The notes under the pieces were generated by a model. It worked only from the letters and a program-made list of their open reading frames with translations. It had not been told where the DNA came from and did no database searches. This document shows positions 44,421 to 53,549 of a DNA stretch of 64,000 bases, one piece after another. The stretch spans positions 186,001 to 250,000 of the forward strand of contig NZ_JAHCDN010000001.1 of NCBI RefSeq assembly GCF_018413605.1. The letters are read 5' to 3'. The stretch is from Variovorax sp. PCZ-1 (GTDB taxonomy: Bacteria; Pseudomonadota; Gammaproteobacteria; Burkholderiales; Burkholderiaceae_C). Position 1 is the stretch's first letter. Each line of letters opens with the position of its first letter. A program made the translations under genes and the position numbers.

Positions 44421-45041
44421 ATGAATTTATCTCGGCCGAAGTTTTTGGGCACAGCGCTCGCTTCTCTTGGCGCCAGCCTGATGCCTGCTTTGTCTTGGGC
44501 GCAATCGAAGCTGGGCGATGTGACTTACCCTAACGAAGTAACGGTTGGCGGGCAAAAGCTGCTGCTTAATGGCTATGGCATGCGCTTTCGTTTTGGCTTT
44601 CGCGTCTACACCGCCGCGCTCTACACGCCGACCAAGCTCACCAAGAATGAAGATGTACTCAAACCTAACATCGTAAAGCGCATGCATTTGGTGGCGCAAC
44701 GCGATGTGAAGGGTGATGAATTCGGCAAACTCTTTACGCGTGCGATCGAGGAGAACATGTCTAAAGAAGATTTCTCAAAGATCATCAATGGCGTGATTCG
44801 GATGGGCAATCTCTTCGCTGAGGCCAAGCAATTTGGAAAAGGCGATGTCATCTTGATTGATGTCATTCCGGGAACGGGCTCATTGATCAATTTCCGCGGC
44901 AAGCAGCAAGGTGAGCCGATCAAAGAGCCAGAATTTGGACAAGCCCTGATGCAAATTTGGTTTGGCAAAAAACCAGCAGATGAGCCCCTGCGTAAAGCCT
45001 TGCTCGGGGAGCAGAGTACCGCGAACACCAATGTGAATTGA
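44421..45041 (+). CDS. Chalcone-isomerase-like exported protein
   Basis: A 206-residue protein with a signal peptide (FLGTALASLGASLMPALSWA) and a chalcone-isomerase-like domain. Visible features are TVGGQKLLLNGYGMRFRFGF, VYTAALYTP and DVIPGTGSLINFRGKQQGEP. Bacterial members are not thought to be flavonoid enzymes; the role is unknown. AGGAG precedes the start. A strong terminator follows. Confidence 0.85.
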   Translation: MNLSRPKFLGTALASLGASLMPALSWAQSKLGDVTYPNEVTVGGQKLLLNGYGMRFRFGFRVYTAALYTPTKLTKNEDVLKPNIVKRMHLVAQRDVKGDEFGKLFTRAIEENMSKEDFSKIINGVIRMGNLFAEAKQFGKGDVILIDVIPGTGSLINFRGKQQGEPIKEPEFGQALMQIWFGKKPADEPLRKALLGEQSTANTNVN

Positions 45042-45062
45042 TGGGTCTGCGCTGATCAAAAA

Positions 45063-45086
45063 AGCCCGCCTGATGCGGGCTTTTTT
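45063..45086. terminator. Bidirectional intrinsic terminator
   Basis: AGCCCGC (45063-45069) pairs with GCGGGCT (45075-45081) around CTGAT. An A-run precedes and a T-run follows, so it works in both directions between the convergent chalcone-isomerase-like gene and gph. Confidence 0.9.
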
Positions 45087-45092
45087 GTGTCT

Positions 45093-45791
45093 TTAACCGA
45101 GCAAAGCGTCGATGTCTTGCAGTGAGCTCAGATGCGCTACTGCAGGCGTAGCGCGGATGTCATGCCCATGGTTGTAGCCATAGGTCATGAGGACCACAGG
45201 GCAATGGGCAGCATGCGCAGCTTGTGCATCATTGCTGCTGTCGCCGATCATCAATGTGTGCTGTGGTGCGGCACCCAGTACCTCGCAAGTCTTGATCAGC
45301 GGCAGTGGATCGGGTTTTTTCTTCTCGAAAGAATCACCGCCAAAGATATGGCTGAAAAAACCATCCAAGCCTTTTGTTTTGAGCAAAGGCTTGGCAAAGG
45401 CCAGCGGCTTGTTGGTCAAGCATGCCAACTTCAAACCTCTGTTGCGAAGCGTCTGCAAGCCTGCCAAGACACCTGGATAAACCGCGCTCGCTTCGCCATT
45501 GCAGGCTAAGTAGTGCGATTGATAACTCGCCCAAGCAGTTTGGTATGCTACTGATTTAATAGCGCTTTGCGCAGATTCTATGTGGGCTAACTGCTGTTTT
45601 TGCACATAATCCAGGGTGCTGCGAATCAAATGCTCGCTGCCTTTGCCGACGGTTGCCTCGATGAAAGCGCGATCCACTGGAGGAAGCGATACATCCGCCA
45701 GCATGCGATTGAGCGCGACTTCAAAATCGCCCAGCGTATCCACCATCGTGCCATCGAGATCGACGATCACGGCTTGAATGTTTTTCAGCAT
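45093..45791 (-). CDS. gph: Phosphoglycolate phosphatase, HAD family
   Basis: A 232-residue HAD phosphatase with motif I VIVDLDGTMVDT, motif II LACLTNKPLAF, Lys in KKPDPLPL and motif IV MIGDSSNDAQAA. It detoxifies 2-phosphoglycolate. AHIESAQSAIKSVAYQ in the cap domain comes from a copy of the 41-bp repeat. It immediately follows rpe, the usual pairing. Confidence 0.92.
   Translation of the reverse strand: MLKNIQAVIVDLDGTMVDTLGDFEVALNRMLADVSLPPVDRAFIEATVGKGSEHLIRSTLDYVQKQQLAHIESAQSAIKSVAYQTAWASYQSHYLACNGEASAVYPGVLAGLQTLRNRGLKLACLTNKPLAFAKPLLKTKGLDGFFSHIFGGDSFEKKKPDPLPLIKTCEVLGAAPQHTLMIGDSSNDAQAAHAAHCPVVLMTYGYNHGHDIRATPAVAHLSSLQDIDALLG
45547..45587 (-). repeat. 41-bp repeat copy inside gph
   Basis: GCTACTGATTTAATAGCGC, then TTGCGCAGATTCTATG, 41 nt; gph reads HIESAQSAIKSVA. 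Confidence 0.85.
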
Positions 45792-46472
45792 TTATTTCAA
45801 TGCAGCGCGCATGCTGTCGATCACGGCCTTGTAATCCGGCTTGCCGAAAATCGCGCTGCCTGCGACGAAAGCATCTGCGCCCGCATCGGCGATGCGGCGA
45901 ATATTGTCTGGCTTGATACCACCATCGACTTCCAAGCGAATATCTTTACCTGAAGCTTCAATGCGTTTGCGAACGGCTTCAATCTTGCGCAGAGCGCTAT
46001 CAATAAAGGATTGCCCACCAAAGCCAGGGTTCACGCTCATGATCAGGATGAGATCAATATCTTCAATCACCCAATCGAGCACATCAAGCTCTTCTGCGGG
46101 ATTGAACACCAAGCCTGCTTTGCAGCCTTTGCCTTTGATCACTTGAATGCTGCGATGCACATGGCGTGAAGCATCAGGGTGAAAGCTGATGTAGTCCGCG
46201 CCCGCATCAGCAAATGCAGCTGCCAGTGCATCCACAGGCTCAACCATCAAATGCACATCCATGATGGCTTTGCTGCCATCGGGCTTCACCGCATACGGCT
46301 TAATGGCCTGGCAGATCATCGGGCCGAAGGTGAGGTTGGGTACGTAATGGTTGTCCATCACATCGAAATGCACCCAATCTGCGCCAGCGGCCAGGACGTT
46401 TTTCACTTCATCGCCCAATCGAGCGAAATCGGCAGAGAGAATGGAGGGGGAAATGTAAAAAGGGCGTGTCAT
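45792..46472 (-). CDS. rpe: Ribulose-phosphate 3-epimerase
   Basis: A 226-residue TIM-barrel enzyme of the pentose phosphate pathway. Motifs are [54 protein letters not shown] and [11 protein letters not shown]. It abuts gph. Confidence 0.96.
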   Translation of the reverse strand: MTRPFYISPSILSADFARLGDEVKNVLAAGADWVHFDVMDNHYVPNLTFGPMICQAIKPYAVKPDGSKAIMDVHLMVEPVDALAAAFADAGADYISFHPDASRHVHRSIQVIKGKGCKAGLVFNPAEELDVLDWVIEDIDLILIMSVNPGFGGQSFIDSALRKIEAVRKRIEASGKDIRLEVDGGIKPDNIRRIADAGADAFVAGSAIFGKPDYKAVIDSMRAALK

Positions 46473-46485
46473 GATCGTAATTTTC

Positions 46486-47544
46486 TCACGCCAGCAAGGC
46501 GCTTAGCCTTCGCTGTGCCTCTGCGCAATCGCCCATGCAATCTTTCACCCAAGCTTCGTTGTGATACGTGGGCAAGTAGCGTTCGCCGGCGTCACAAATC
46601 AGCGACAAGATTGAACCTGTTTGCCCTGTGAATTTCATCTGTGCGGCAAGTCCGAGCATCGCTACGAAATTCGTTCCCGTCGATGGCCCCACGCGCCGTC
46701 CGAGCAGGCCAGAGAGCATTCGCATCGCCGCGATGGATTCGGCATTACTGACGATTTGCATCTGATCAATCAAGCCGCGAATAAAGCTGGGCTCCACGCG
46801 TGGGCGGCCAATGCCCTCAATGCGCGAGCCAGCACCTGTGAGCTGCGTGTCGCCAGTGGCGTGATAGCTCGCAAACACCGAGCCTTCAGGATCGGCTACG
46901 CAAAGCTGCGTGGGAAATTGCCTGTAGCGCAAAAAGCGGCCAATGGTGGCACTCGTGCCACCCGTGCCTGCGCCCACCACCACCCAGCTGGGCACCGCAT
47001 GCCGCTCCCGTGCCATTTGCTCAAACATGCTTTGCGCGATGTTGTTATTCCCGCGCCAATCGGTGGCGCGCTCGGCATAGGTGAACTGATCCATGTAATG
47101 CCCACCGCTGTCTTGGGCAATCTGTTGCGCCGCTTCATACACAGCGCCAGCAGACGCCACAAAATGGCAGCGACCGCCGTAGAACTCGATCAGTGCGATC
47201 TTCTCGGGCGAAGTGCTTTTAGGCATCACGGCCACGAAGGGAAGCCCAAGCAATCGCGCGAAATACGCTTCGCTCACCGCAGTTGATCCGCTGGATGCTT
47301 CCACCACGGTCGAGCCTTCATGCAGCCAGCCGTTGCACAGCGCGTAGAGAAAAAGCGAGCGTGCCAAGCGGTGCTTCAAGCTGCCGGTGGGGTGTGTGGA
47401 TTCGTCCTTGAAGTAAAAATCAATGCCAGCTTGGTTGAAATGGGCCAGCGGCAGGGCGATCAAATGCGTATCGGCGCTACGTTGAAAATCGGATTCGATT
47501 TTCTCAATGGCTTGATGAGACCAGTTTCTTTGCGAGGTGTTCAT
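46486..47544 (-). CDS. PLP-dependent cysteine synthase/desulfhydrase-like enzyme
   Basis: A 352-residue fold-II PLP enzyme. The PLP Lys is in [16 protein letters not shown] (about 51-66), followed by [19 protein letters not shown] and the phosphate loop [18 protein letters not shown]. It resembles the Cds1-type L-cysteine desulfhydrase branch rather than canonical CysK or CysM. C-terminal Cys residues occur in [10 protein letters not shown] and [10 protein letters not shown]. The direction of the reaction cannot be decided from the sequence. Confidence 0.85.
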   Translation of the reverse strand: MNTSQRNWSHQAIEKIESDFQRSADTHLIALPLAHFNQAGIDFYFKDESTHPTGSLKHRLARSLFLYALCNGWLHEGSTVVEASSGSTAVSEAYFARLLGLPFVAVMPKSTSPEKIALIEFYGGRCHFVASAGAVYEAAQQIAQDSGGHYMDQFTYAERATDWRGNNNIAQSMFEQMARERHAVPSWVVVGAGTGGTSATIGRFLRYRQFPTQLCVADPEGSVFASYHATGDTQLTGAGSRIEGIGRPRVEPSFIRGLIDQMQIVSNAESIAAMRMLSGLLGRRVGPSTGTNFVAMLGLAAQMKFTGQTGSILSLICDAGERYLPTYHNEAWVKDCMGDCAEAQRRLSALLA

Positions 47545-47581
47545 ACGTAGATTGTCGCAGCGCCGAGCACCTCATCTAATT

Positions 47582-47648
47582 GCTATAGTATCAATAGCAT
47601 TTTGCGCATATTCTATGCCGGTGATCTCCCAAAAACGCTTAAAAATTA
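47582..47648 (-). repeat. Intergenic copy of the 41-bp repeat, with extension
   Basis: GCTATAGTATCAATAGC, then TTGCGCA and CTATGCCGG, then the extension AAAAACGCTTAAAA. It lies between the cysteine-synthase-like gene and the hexR stop. Confidence 0.85.
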
Positions 47649-48500
47649 AGCGTAACGCTTACTCCGTAAATTGTTCTTCATCTCTTTCAGAGCAGGCTGC
47701 AACTTCGCACTACCAATCCGCAATGCCACGCTGGTCGCCAAAATATCCACCATCAGCAAGTGCAGCAGCCGCGAGACCATAGGGCTGTAGCGGTCGTACC
47801 CCTCGGGGTGATCAGCAGCCAAATGCACGTGGCCAGCCGAGGCCAGTGGTGAGCCGCTGGCTGTGATCACGATTGTTGTGGCACCGTTTTTGCGCGCAAT
47901 ATCACAGGCATCCATCAAATCGCGTGTGCGGCCTGAATTGCTGATCACCACCACGCAATCGCCTGGGCCCACCGTGGAGGCGCTCATCACCTGCATATGG
48001 CCATCGCTATAAGCAATACTCGTCACGCCAAGGCGGAAAAATTTATGCTGCGCGTCTTGCGCCACGATGCCTGAATTACCTACGCCATAAAACTCGATGC
48101 GTTTACGTTGCTTGTAGGTCTCTGCCAGTGCTTCAGAGGCCTTCTCGTAGGCAAAGCTGCTCGCATCGTTGCGGTATTTCAAAAAGGCTGCAACCGTGTT
48201 GTCGATCACTTTGACGAGTACATCGGATACTTTGTCATCCGTATCCACGCTGCGGTGAATGAAGGGCACACCCTCGCTGACAGAGCCCGCTAGCTTGAGT
48301 TTGAAATCCGAGAGCCCGTCATAACCCATGCTTCGGCAAAAGCGTACGACCGTGGGCTTACTCACATGCGCGCGATCTGAGAGCTCGCTCACTGGTAGAT
48401 TGGCAAAGGCACGAGGGTCGAGTAAAACGAGTTTGCCTACGCGTTGCTCGGCGGGTGCGAGGGAAGGCAGTGATGCCTTGATGCGTTCAAGCATGCTCAT
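47646..48500 (-). CDS. hexR: HexR, RpiR-family regulator of central sugar metabolism
   Basis: A 284-residue regulator from MSMLERIKASLPSL. The N-terminal RpiR HTH has VSELSDRAHVSKPTVVRFCR and the C-terminal SIS domain has EFYGVGNSGIVAQDA and VVVISNSGRTRDLMDA. In proteobacteria HexR binds KDPG and controls zwf and the Entner-Doudoroff genes. It begins two bases after the zwf stop, which explains why the longer frame to 48644 is rejected. Confidence 0.92.
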   Translation of the reverse strand: MSMLERIKASLPSLAPAEQRVGKLVLLDPRAFANLPVSELSDRAHVSKPTVVRFCRSMGYDGLSDFKLKLAGSVSEGVPFIHRSVDTDDKVSDVLVKVIDNTVAAFLKYRNDASSFAYEKASEALAETYKQRKRIEFYGVGNSGIVAQDAQHKFFRLGVTSIAYSDGHMQVMSASTVGPGDCVVVISNSGRTRDLMDACDIARKNGATTIVITASGSPLASAGHVHLAADHPEGYDRYSPMVSRLLHLLMVDILATSVALRIGSAKLQPALKEMKNNLRSKRYA

Positions 48501-48502
48501 GA

Positions 48503-49957
48503 TTAGCTTTCCTCTTCCCAACAAAATCCATCTTTGGCAATCATGCCGCTGGCCGCACTTGGTCCCCAGCTGCCTGCGGTGTATTGACGTGGCAAGTTGG
48601 TATCTTGCTGCCAGTGCGTGAGCACAGGCTCTACCCAACGCCAAGCTTCTTCTTGCTCATCGCTGCGCACAAAGAGATTCAAGCGGCCATCAATCACATC
48701 GAGCAGCAAGCGCTCATACGCGCCAACGCGCTCGGTGCCGAAGCGCTTGTCGAAATCCAAGTCAAGCTGCGTGAGGCTGAGTGAATTGGTATCGCGCCGA
48801 TTCGCTTGCGCCTGCGCCATGAGATGCAACTCCAAGCCGTCTTTGGGCTGCAGATGAATCACGAGTTTGTTTGCACCGCCGTTCGGCGTTTGAAAAATCG
48901 CATGCGGAGTGGCATGGAAATTCACCACGATATGCGCCTCGCGCCCCGCCATGCGCTTGCCAGTGCGGATGTAGAAAGGCACACCCGCCCAACGCCAATT
49001 TGCGATCTCGGCGCGCAGAGCTACAAAGGTTTCCGTTTGGCTCGCAGTATTCACGCCCGTCTCTTGCAAATAACCGGGCACTTTATTCCCACCGATATTG
49101 CCTTCTGCATACTGGCCGCGCACCACGTGGCTGGCGAGTGTTGCAGGTGTCCAGCGCTTGAGCGAGCGCAGCACTTTGAGTTTTTCATCGCGAATTGCAT
49201 CGGCATGCGCATTGATCGGTGGCTCCATCGCAATCGCGCAAAGCAATTGCAGCGCATGGTTTTGCACCATATCGCGTAGCGCACCAATGCCATCGTAATA
49301 ACCGCCGCGTTTTTCTACACCGAGGTCTTCGGCAATCGTGATCTGAATGTTCGCAATATGCTCGCGCCGCCACACCGGTTCAAACAGCGCATTCGCAAAG
49401 CGCAGCGCCATGAGGTTTTGCACGCTTGGCTTGCCAAGGTAGTGATCAATGCGGAAGACTTGTTTTTCGCTGAAGAACTTCAGCACGGTTTGGTTGATCG
49501 CTCGGTTGCTCGCCAGATCATGCCCCAGCGGTTTTTCCAGCACGAGGCGAGTGCTTGGTGTGTTCAGGCCTGCTGCGCCGAGCTGCTCAGCCACGGCTGT
49601 GAAGAGATGCGGCGAGACGGCCAGATACATCACCGTCGTTTCTGCGGCACGCTCATCCAAGCGCGCCTTCAAGGTAGCGTAAGCATCTGGCTTGCTCAAA
49701 TCCATGCGCTGGTAATGCAAGAGGCTGGCAAAGCGATCAAACTCTTCCGTGGACGGCCGCTTGGCCAGCTCCACTTGATCAAAGCGCGAGCGGATCAACT
49801 CGCGGTATTGCACATCGCTCATTTCATCGCGCGCCACACCGATGATGCGCCCGCCCTCAGGCAGCGTGCCATGACGAAATGCCTGAAATAACGCGGGCAT
49901 CAGTTTGCGCCATGCGAGGTCGCCTGTGCCGCCAAATAAAACCAGATTGAAAGCCAT
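48503..49957 (-). CDS. zwf: Glucose-6-phosphate 1-dehydrogenase
   Basis: A 484-residue NADP(H)-linked dehydrogenase starting the oxidative pentose phosphate and Entner-Doudoroff pathways. The nucleotide-binding motif is NLVLFGGTGDLAWRKLMPAL, the active site is RIDHYLGKPSVQN, and the C-terminal motif is ERVGAYERLLLDVIDG. It forms an operon with hexR, and probable HexR sites lie directly upstream. Confidence 0.96.
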   Translation of the reverse strand: MAFNLVLFGGTGDLAWRKLMPALFQAFRHGTLPEGGRIIGVARDEMSDVQYRELIRSRFDQVELAKRPSTEEFDRFASLLHYQRMDLSKPDAYATLKARLDERAAETTVMYLAVSPHLFTAVAEQLGAAGLNTPSTRLVLEKPLGHDLASNRAINQTVLKFFSEKQVFRIDHYLGKPSVQNLMALRFANALFEPVWRREHIANIQITIAEDLGVEKRGGYYDGIGALRDMVQNHALQLLCAIAMEPPINAHADAIRDEKLKVLRSLKRWTPATLASHVVRGQYAEGNIGGNKVPGYLQETGVNTASQTETFVALRAEIANWRWAGVPFYIRTGKRMAGREAHIVVNFHATPHAIFQTPNGGANKLVIHLQPKDGLELHLMAQAQANRRDTNSLSLTQLDLDFDKRFGTERVGAYERLLLDVIDGRLNLFVRSDEQEEAWRWVEPVLTHWQQDTNLPRQYTAGSWGPSAASGMIAKDGFCWEEES

Positions 49958-49968
49958 GATCAAGTGAA

Positions 49969-50018
49969 TTGAGTTATGTTATTTAGTTACGATAATGTAA
50001 CTCAATTTCGTAACTCAA
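49969..50018. promoter_or_regulatory. Candidate HexR operator between zwf and the ABC importer
   Basis: AGTTAC-N6-GTAACT is a perfect inverted repeat at 49985-50002. The extended half-site TTGAGTTA (49969-49976) is inverted relative to GTAACTCAA at 49997-50005, which recurs directly at 50010-50018. The cluster is in the 207-bp divergent gap of zwf-hexR and the importer operon, where autoregulatory HexR sites are expected. Confidence 0.5.
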
Positions 50019-50164
50019 GCAAACAATCAAGCCATCTTGCTCTGCTTAGTTTTAGTAAGCCTTTAGTGCGCCACTTGCTAGGTACTTCCCCTGTAGTGAT
50101 TTTTATGACAAATTCATTACAGTCATGTACACCGTAATTAAATTCCTCTTAAATCGGAGATTTC

Positions 50165-51175
50165 ATGAAAAAACTATTTGCCCTGTCGCTCTTGACCGTG
50201 GCTGCTGGCGCTGCTCAATCACAAACCATCAACATCATTTGTTCGGTGCAGGCCGAGTGGTGCAACATGATCAGCACGGTGTATGCCAAGACCACGGGTA
50301 CGAAAGTGAACGTGACGATGAAAGGCTCGGGAGAGGCGCTGGCGCAAATCATTGCGGAAAAAGACAATCCAAAAACAGATATTTGGTTTGGCGGCACAGG
50401 CGATCCGCATTTGGCGGCCGCTGAACAGAATCTCACGATGGAATACAAATCGCCTGCTATGGGGCAGTTGCATAGCTGGGCGCAGCAGCAAGCTGAGCAA
50501 TCCAAATTTAAAACCGTGGGCATCTATTCTGGCCCGCTTGGCTTTGGCTACAACACCGAATTGCTGGCTAAGAAAAAGCTACCTGCGCCTAAAGCTTGGG
50601 CAGATTTGGTGAAGCCTGAATACAAAGGCGATATTCAGGTGGCCAACCCCGGCTCCAGCGGCACGGCCTACACCATGGTAGCCACGCTCGTGCAACTCAT
50701 GGGCGAAGACAAAGCCTTTGACTACATGAAAGCGCTGCATAAAAATATCAGCCAATACACCCGCTCGGGTACGGGGCCGATCAAATCTGCAGCGCGCGGC
50801 GAGACGGCGGTATCGATTAGCTTCGTGCACGATGGCGTGGGCGAGAAAATGGCTGGCTTTCCTATTGAGACCGTGACACCTAGCGATGGCACGGGCGCTG
50901 AAATCGGCTCGATGAGCATCATCAAGGGCACACGCAATTTGGAAGCGGCAAAGAAATTCTACGAATGGGCTTTGACGCCTGGCGCGCAAGAAATGGCCGT
51001 GGCTGCCAAGCAATTCCAAGTGCCATCAAACAAATCAGCCAAGAATGACGCGCGAATTCCTGATTTCAAGAAAATCAAATTCATTAATTACGACTACGCG
51101 AAATACGGCTCTTCTGCTGAGCGCCGCCGCTTGATTGCGAAGTGGGAAAAAGAAGTGAATTCGCTGCCGCGTTGA
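50165..51175 (+). CDS. ABC transporter substrate-binding protein, AfuA/FbpA type (possible hexose-phosphate receptor)
   Basis: A 336-residue periplasmic binding protein with signal peptide LFALSLLTVAAGAAQS and a fold of the iron/AfuA/polyamine cluster (DIWFGGTGDPHLAAAEQNL, YSGPLGFGYNTELLAKK, VANPGSSGTAYTMVATLVQL). SFVHDGVGEK carries His222-Asp223 and Glu246 follows 24 residues after the His. From memory, this spacing matches the sugar-phosphate-binding His/Asp/Glu of AfuA. With zwf, hexR, tal and pgi adjacent, a hexose-phosphate ligand is more plausible than iron, but this is inference. Confidence 0.85.
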   Translation: MKKLFALSLLTVAAGAAQSQTINIICSVQAEWCNMISTVYAKTTGTKVNVTMKGSGEALAQIIAEKDNPKTDIWFGGTGDPHLAAAEQNLTMEYKSPAMGQLHSWAQQQAEQSKFKTVGIYSGPLGFGYNTELLAKKKLPAPKAWADLVKPEYKGDIQVANPGSSGTAYTMVATLVQLMGEDKAFDYMKALHKNISQYTRSGTGPIKSAARGETAVSISFVHDGVGEKMAGFPIETVTPSDGTGAEIGSMSIIKGTRNLEAAKKFYEWALTPGAQEMAVAAKQFQVPSNKSAKNDARIPDFKKIKFINYDYAKYGSSAERRRLIAKWEKEVNSLPR

Positions 51176-51191
51176 TTTGAGCTAGCGACTC

Positions 51192-51225
51192 ATGCGCTGC
51201 GCATCAGTGCGTAGCGCATTTTTTT
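51192..51225 (+). terminator. Strong hairpin between binding-protein and permease genes
   Basis: ATGCGCTGCGCA (51192-51203) pairs with TGCGTAGCGCAT (51208-51219), twelve pairs with one wobble, around TCAG. A T-run follows. Inside the importer operon it probably reduces permease transcription or stabilises the binding-protein message. Confidence 0.8.
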
Positions 51226-51268
51226 CGGCTCATTGCAATGTTCTAGGTTTTCGCGTGACATCAAGACT

Positions 51269-53503
51269 ATGAATCAAAACATCACCGACTCCAGCGCCCA
51301 CCCCAATCGTGCCATTGTGGCTTGGCTCGTGATTGGCTTACTGGCCTATCTCGCCTTGCCTTGGTATGCGATTCAAGACAGCAATGGTTTGCTGCAAATC
51401 CCGAATGTCTTCAGCAGCTCTGAAGCTGGCAATGGATTGATGCAAGCGAGTACGCATGGTAGGCCTTGGTTGTGGCTTGGCTTAGGTGGCTTGCTGCTTG
51501 CAGGTATTGCAGCGGTGATGCTGCCGACACGCAAACAAGGCGCCGTGTTAATCGCGGGCGGTACATTTGGTTTGCTCGGGCTTCTCGGCTCGGCTTTCAG
51601 CATCGGCGCAAAGGGCTGGTCGTTTGCTTGGATGAATGCGAGCTTTGGCGAGCTGGCTTCTAATCAGTTTGGTATCGGTTGGGGCGCGGTGATCGCGCTC
51701 GTGGCGCTAGTCGTGCTCACAGCATTCGGTGCAGCGCGGCGCGGCTATTTCAAAGGCGATTTATTCATTGCGGCAGCCGTTTTTGGCTGCGCAGCACTAC
51801 TTGCGCTCTTCATCATGTTTCCGGTGCTCAAAGCGCTCAGTGCCGCATTCTTCGCGCAAGCAGATGATGGAACGAGCAGTTTCGCGCCGACCTCCATGTG
51901 GGCGCGCATCGCAAGCGAGCGTAACTTTGGCCTCAGCTGCTTCGTTGGCGGCCAGCGCTGCGGTGTGGCATGGAATACGCTCTTCCTCGGCATCATGACG
52001 GCGACATCGACGACGATTCTCGGCACGCTCATGGCACTGATGGCTGAGCGCGCCAACAAGCGCTATACCAAGCCGCTGAATATTTTGGCCATGCTGCCGA
52101 TCATCACGCCTCCTTTCGTGGTGGGCCTCGGCTTGATCTTGCTCTTTGGCCGCGCAGGTGTGGTGAATCAAGGCTTGGAATGGGCGTTTGGCATTGAGCC
52201 CACGCGTTGGTTCTACGGCTGGTTCGGCGTGTGGGTGGCGCAGACCTTTGCGTTCACGCCGATTGCCTTCATGATCATGCGCGGCGTGGTGCAGGGCATT
52301 GCACCGTCATTAGAAGAAGCGGCACAAACGCTTCGCGCTGATCCGCATCGCACGTTTATGACGGTGACATTGCCTTTGCTCAAGCCCGGCTTGGCCAATG
52401 CTTTCTTGGTGGGCTTCATTGAAAGCATGGCTGATTTCGGCAACCCGATTGTGGTGGGCGGGCAATTCAGCGTGCTCTCTACTGAAATCTTTTTCGCTAT
52501 CGTCGGCGCGCAATACGATCAAGGCCGCGCCGCATCACTCGCTTGGATTTTGACGGGCTTCGCTTTAGCCGTGTTCGCCATTCAACGCAGCTTGCTCGGC
52601 AAACAAAACTTCACCACCGTGAGCGGCAAAGGTGATTCAGGCATTGCGATGCCACTGCCGCCTAGCGTGAAGCGCATTGTGTATGCCACCGCCTTGCCTT
52701 GGATGGCCTTTACCGTGATCGTGTATTTGTTTGCTTTCGCTGGCGGCTTTGTGCAAACCTGGGGGCGTGATTACACGCTCACGCTCTCTCACTTTAAAAA
52801 TGCTTTCGGCATAGAGATGGGTGAATTCGGCCTCGTGTGGGCGGGCACAGCTTGGAATTCCTTGTGGACGACTTTGAAGCTCGCTGCGATTTCTGCGCCA
52901 CTCACGGCAACAGTCGGCCTGATGATCGCCTATCTGCTCGCGCGCACCGAATTCAAAGGCCAGAGCGCCTTCGAGTTCTCCGCGTTACTCGCCTTCGCCA
53001 TCCCTGGCACGGTGCTCGGCGTGAGCTACATCTTGGCGTTTAACGTGCCGCCGATTGAGCTCACTGGCACAGCGCTGGTGATCGTGCTCTGCTTTATGTT
53101 TCGCAACTTGCCCGTGGGCGTGCGCGCGGGCACAGCGGCATTCAAGCAGCTGGATAAATCGCTCGATGAAGCTTCCATGATGCTGCGCGCCAGCTCCGTG
53201 CAAACGCTGCGCCATGTGGTGTTGCCGCTGCTCAAACCGGCTTTGGTGGCCGCGCTGGTGTATAGCTTTGTGCGCGCGATCACCACAGTGAGTGCGGTGA
53301 TCTTCTTGGTGACTGCTGAAAACGAGCTGGCCACCACCTACATCATTGGCCGCGTGGGCAATGGTGATTACGGCATCGCACTGGCGTATTGCACGGTGTT
53401 GATCATTTTGATGAGCTGCGCCACGGCACTCATCCAATTCCTCGTGGGCGAGCGCAAGCTAGGGCGGCGCAAGGGCGCGGCTGCGCCCATATCTGCACAT
53501 TAG
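51269..53503 (+). CDS. ABC transporter permease, fused two-domain (AfuB/FbpB type)
   Basis: About 744 residues with two permease domains in one chain and some 14 hydrophobic segments. Each half has an EAA-like loop, EEAAQTLRADPHRTFMTVTLP in the first and DEASMMLRASSVQTLRHVVLP in the second. An extra N-terminal region of about 200 residues with several membrane segments precedes the first domain. The start at 51269 (MNQNITDSS) is chosen by the following membrane segment. Confidence 0.9.
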   Translation: MNQNITDSSAHPNRAIVAWLVIGLLAYLALPWYAIQDSNGLLQIPNVFSSSEAGNGLMQASTHGRPWLWLGLGGLLLAGIAAVMLPTRKQGAVLIAGGTFGLLGLLGSAFSIGAKGWSFAWMNASFGELASNQFGIGWGAVIALVALVVLTAFGAARRGYFKGDLFIAAAVFGCAALLALFIMFPVLKALSAAFFAQADDGTSSFAPTSMWARIASERNFGLSCFVGGQRCGVAWNTLFLGIMTATSTTILGTLMALMAERANKRYTKPLNILAMLPIITPPFVVGLGLILLFGRAGVVNQGLEWAFGIEPTRWFYGWFGVWVAQTFAFTPIAFMIMRGVVQGIAPSLEEAAQTLRADPHRTFMTVTLPLLKPGLANAFLVGFIESMADFGNPIVVGGQFSVLSTEIFFAIVGAQYDQGRAASLAWILTGFALAVFAIQRSLLGKQNFTTVSGKGDSGIAMPLPPSVKRIVYATALPWMAFTVIVYLFAFAGGFVQTWGRDYTLTLSHFKNAFGIEMGEFGLVWAGTAWNSLWTTLKLAAISAPLTATVGLMIAYLLARTEFKGQSAFEFSALLAFAIPGTVLGVSYILAFNVPPIELTGTALVIVLCFMFRNLPVGVRAGTAAFKQLDKSLDEASMMLRASSVQTLRHVVLPLLKPALVAALVYSFVRAITTVSAVIFLVTAENELATTYIIGRVGNGDYGIALAYCTVLIILMSCATALIQFLVGERKLGRRKGAAAPISAH

Positions 53504-53549
53504 GCAGCACATTGAACTAACAACAATATTTGAAAAACAAGGAAACACC

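Noticed and set aside
47537-47782. 81-codon plus-strand ORF with IAFCAYSMPVIS
   Set aside because: It is the 41-bp repeat in its open frame plus antisense hexR; no start signal, so not called a gene, although it shows the same peptide as the real signal peptides.
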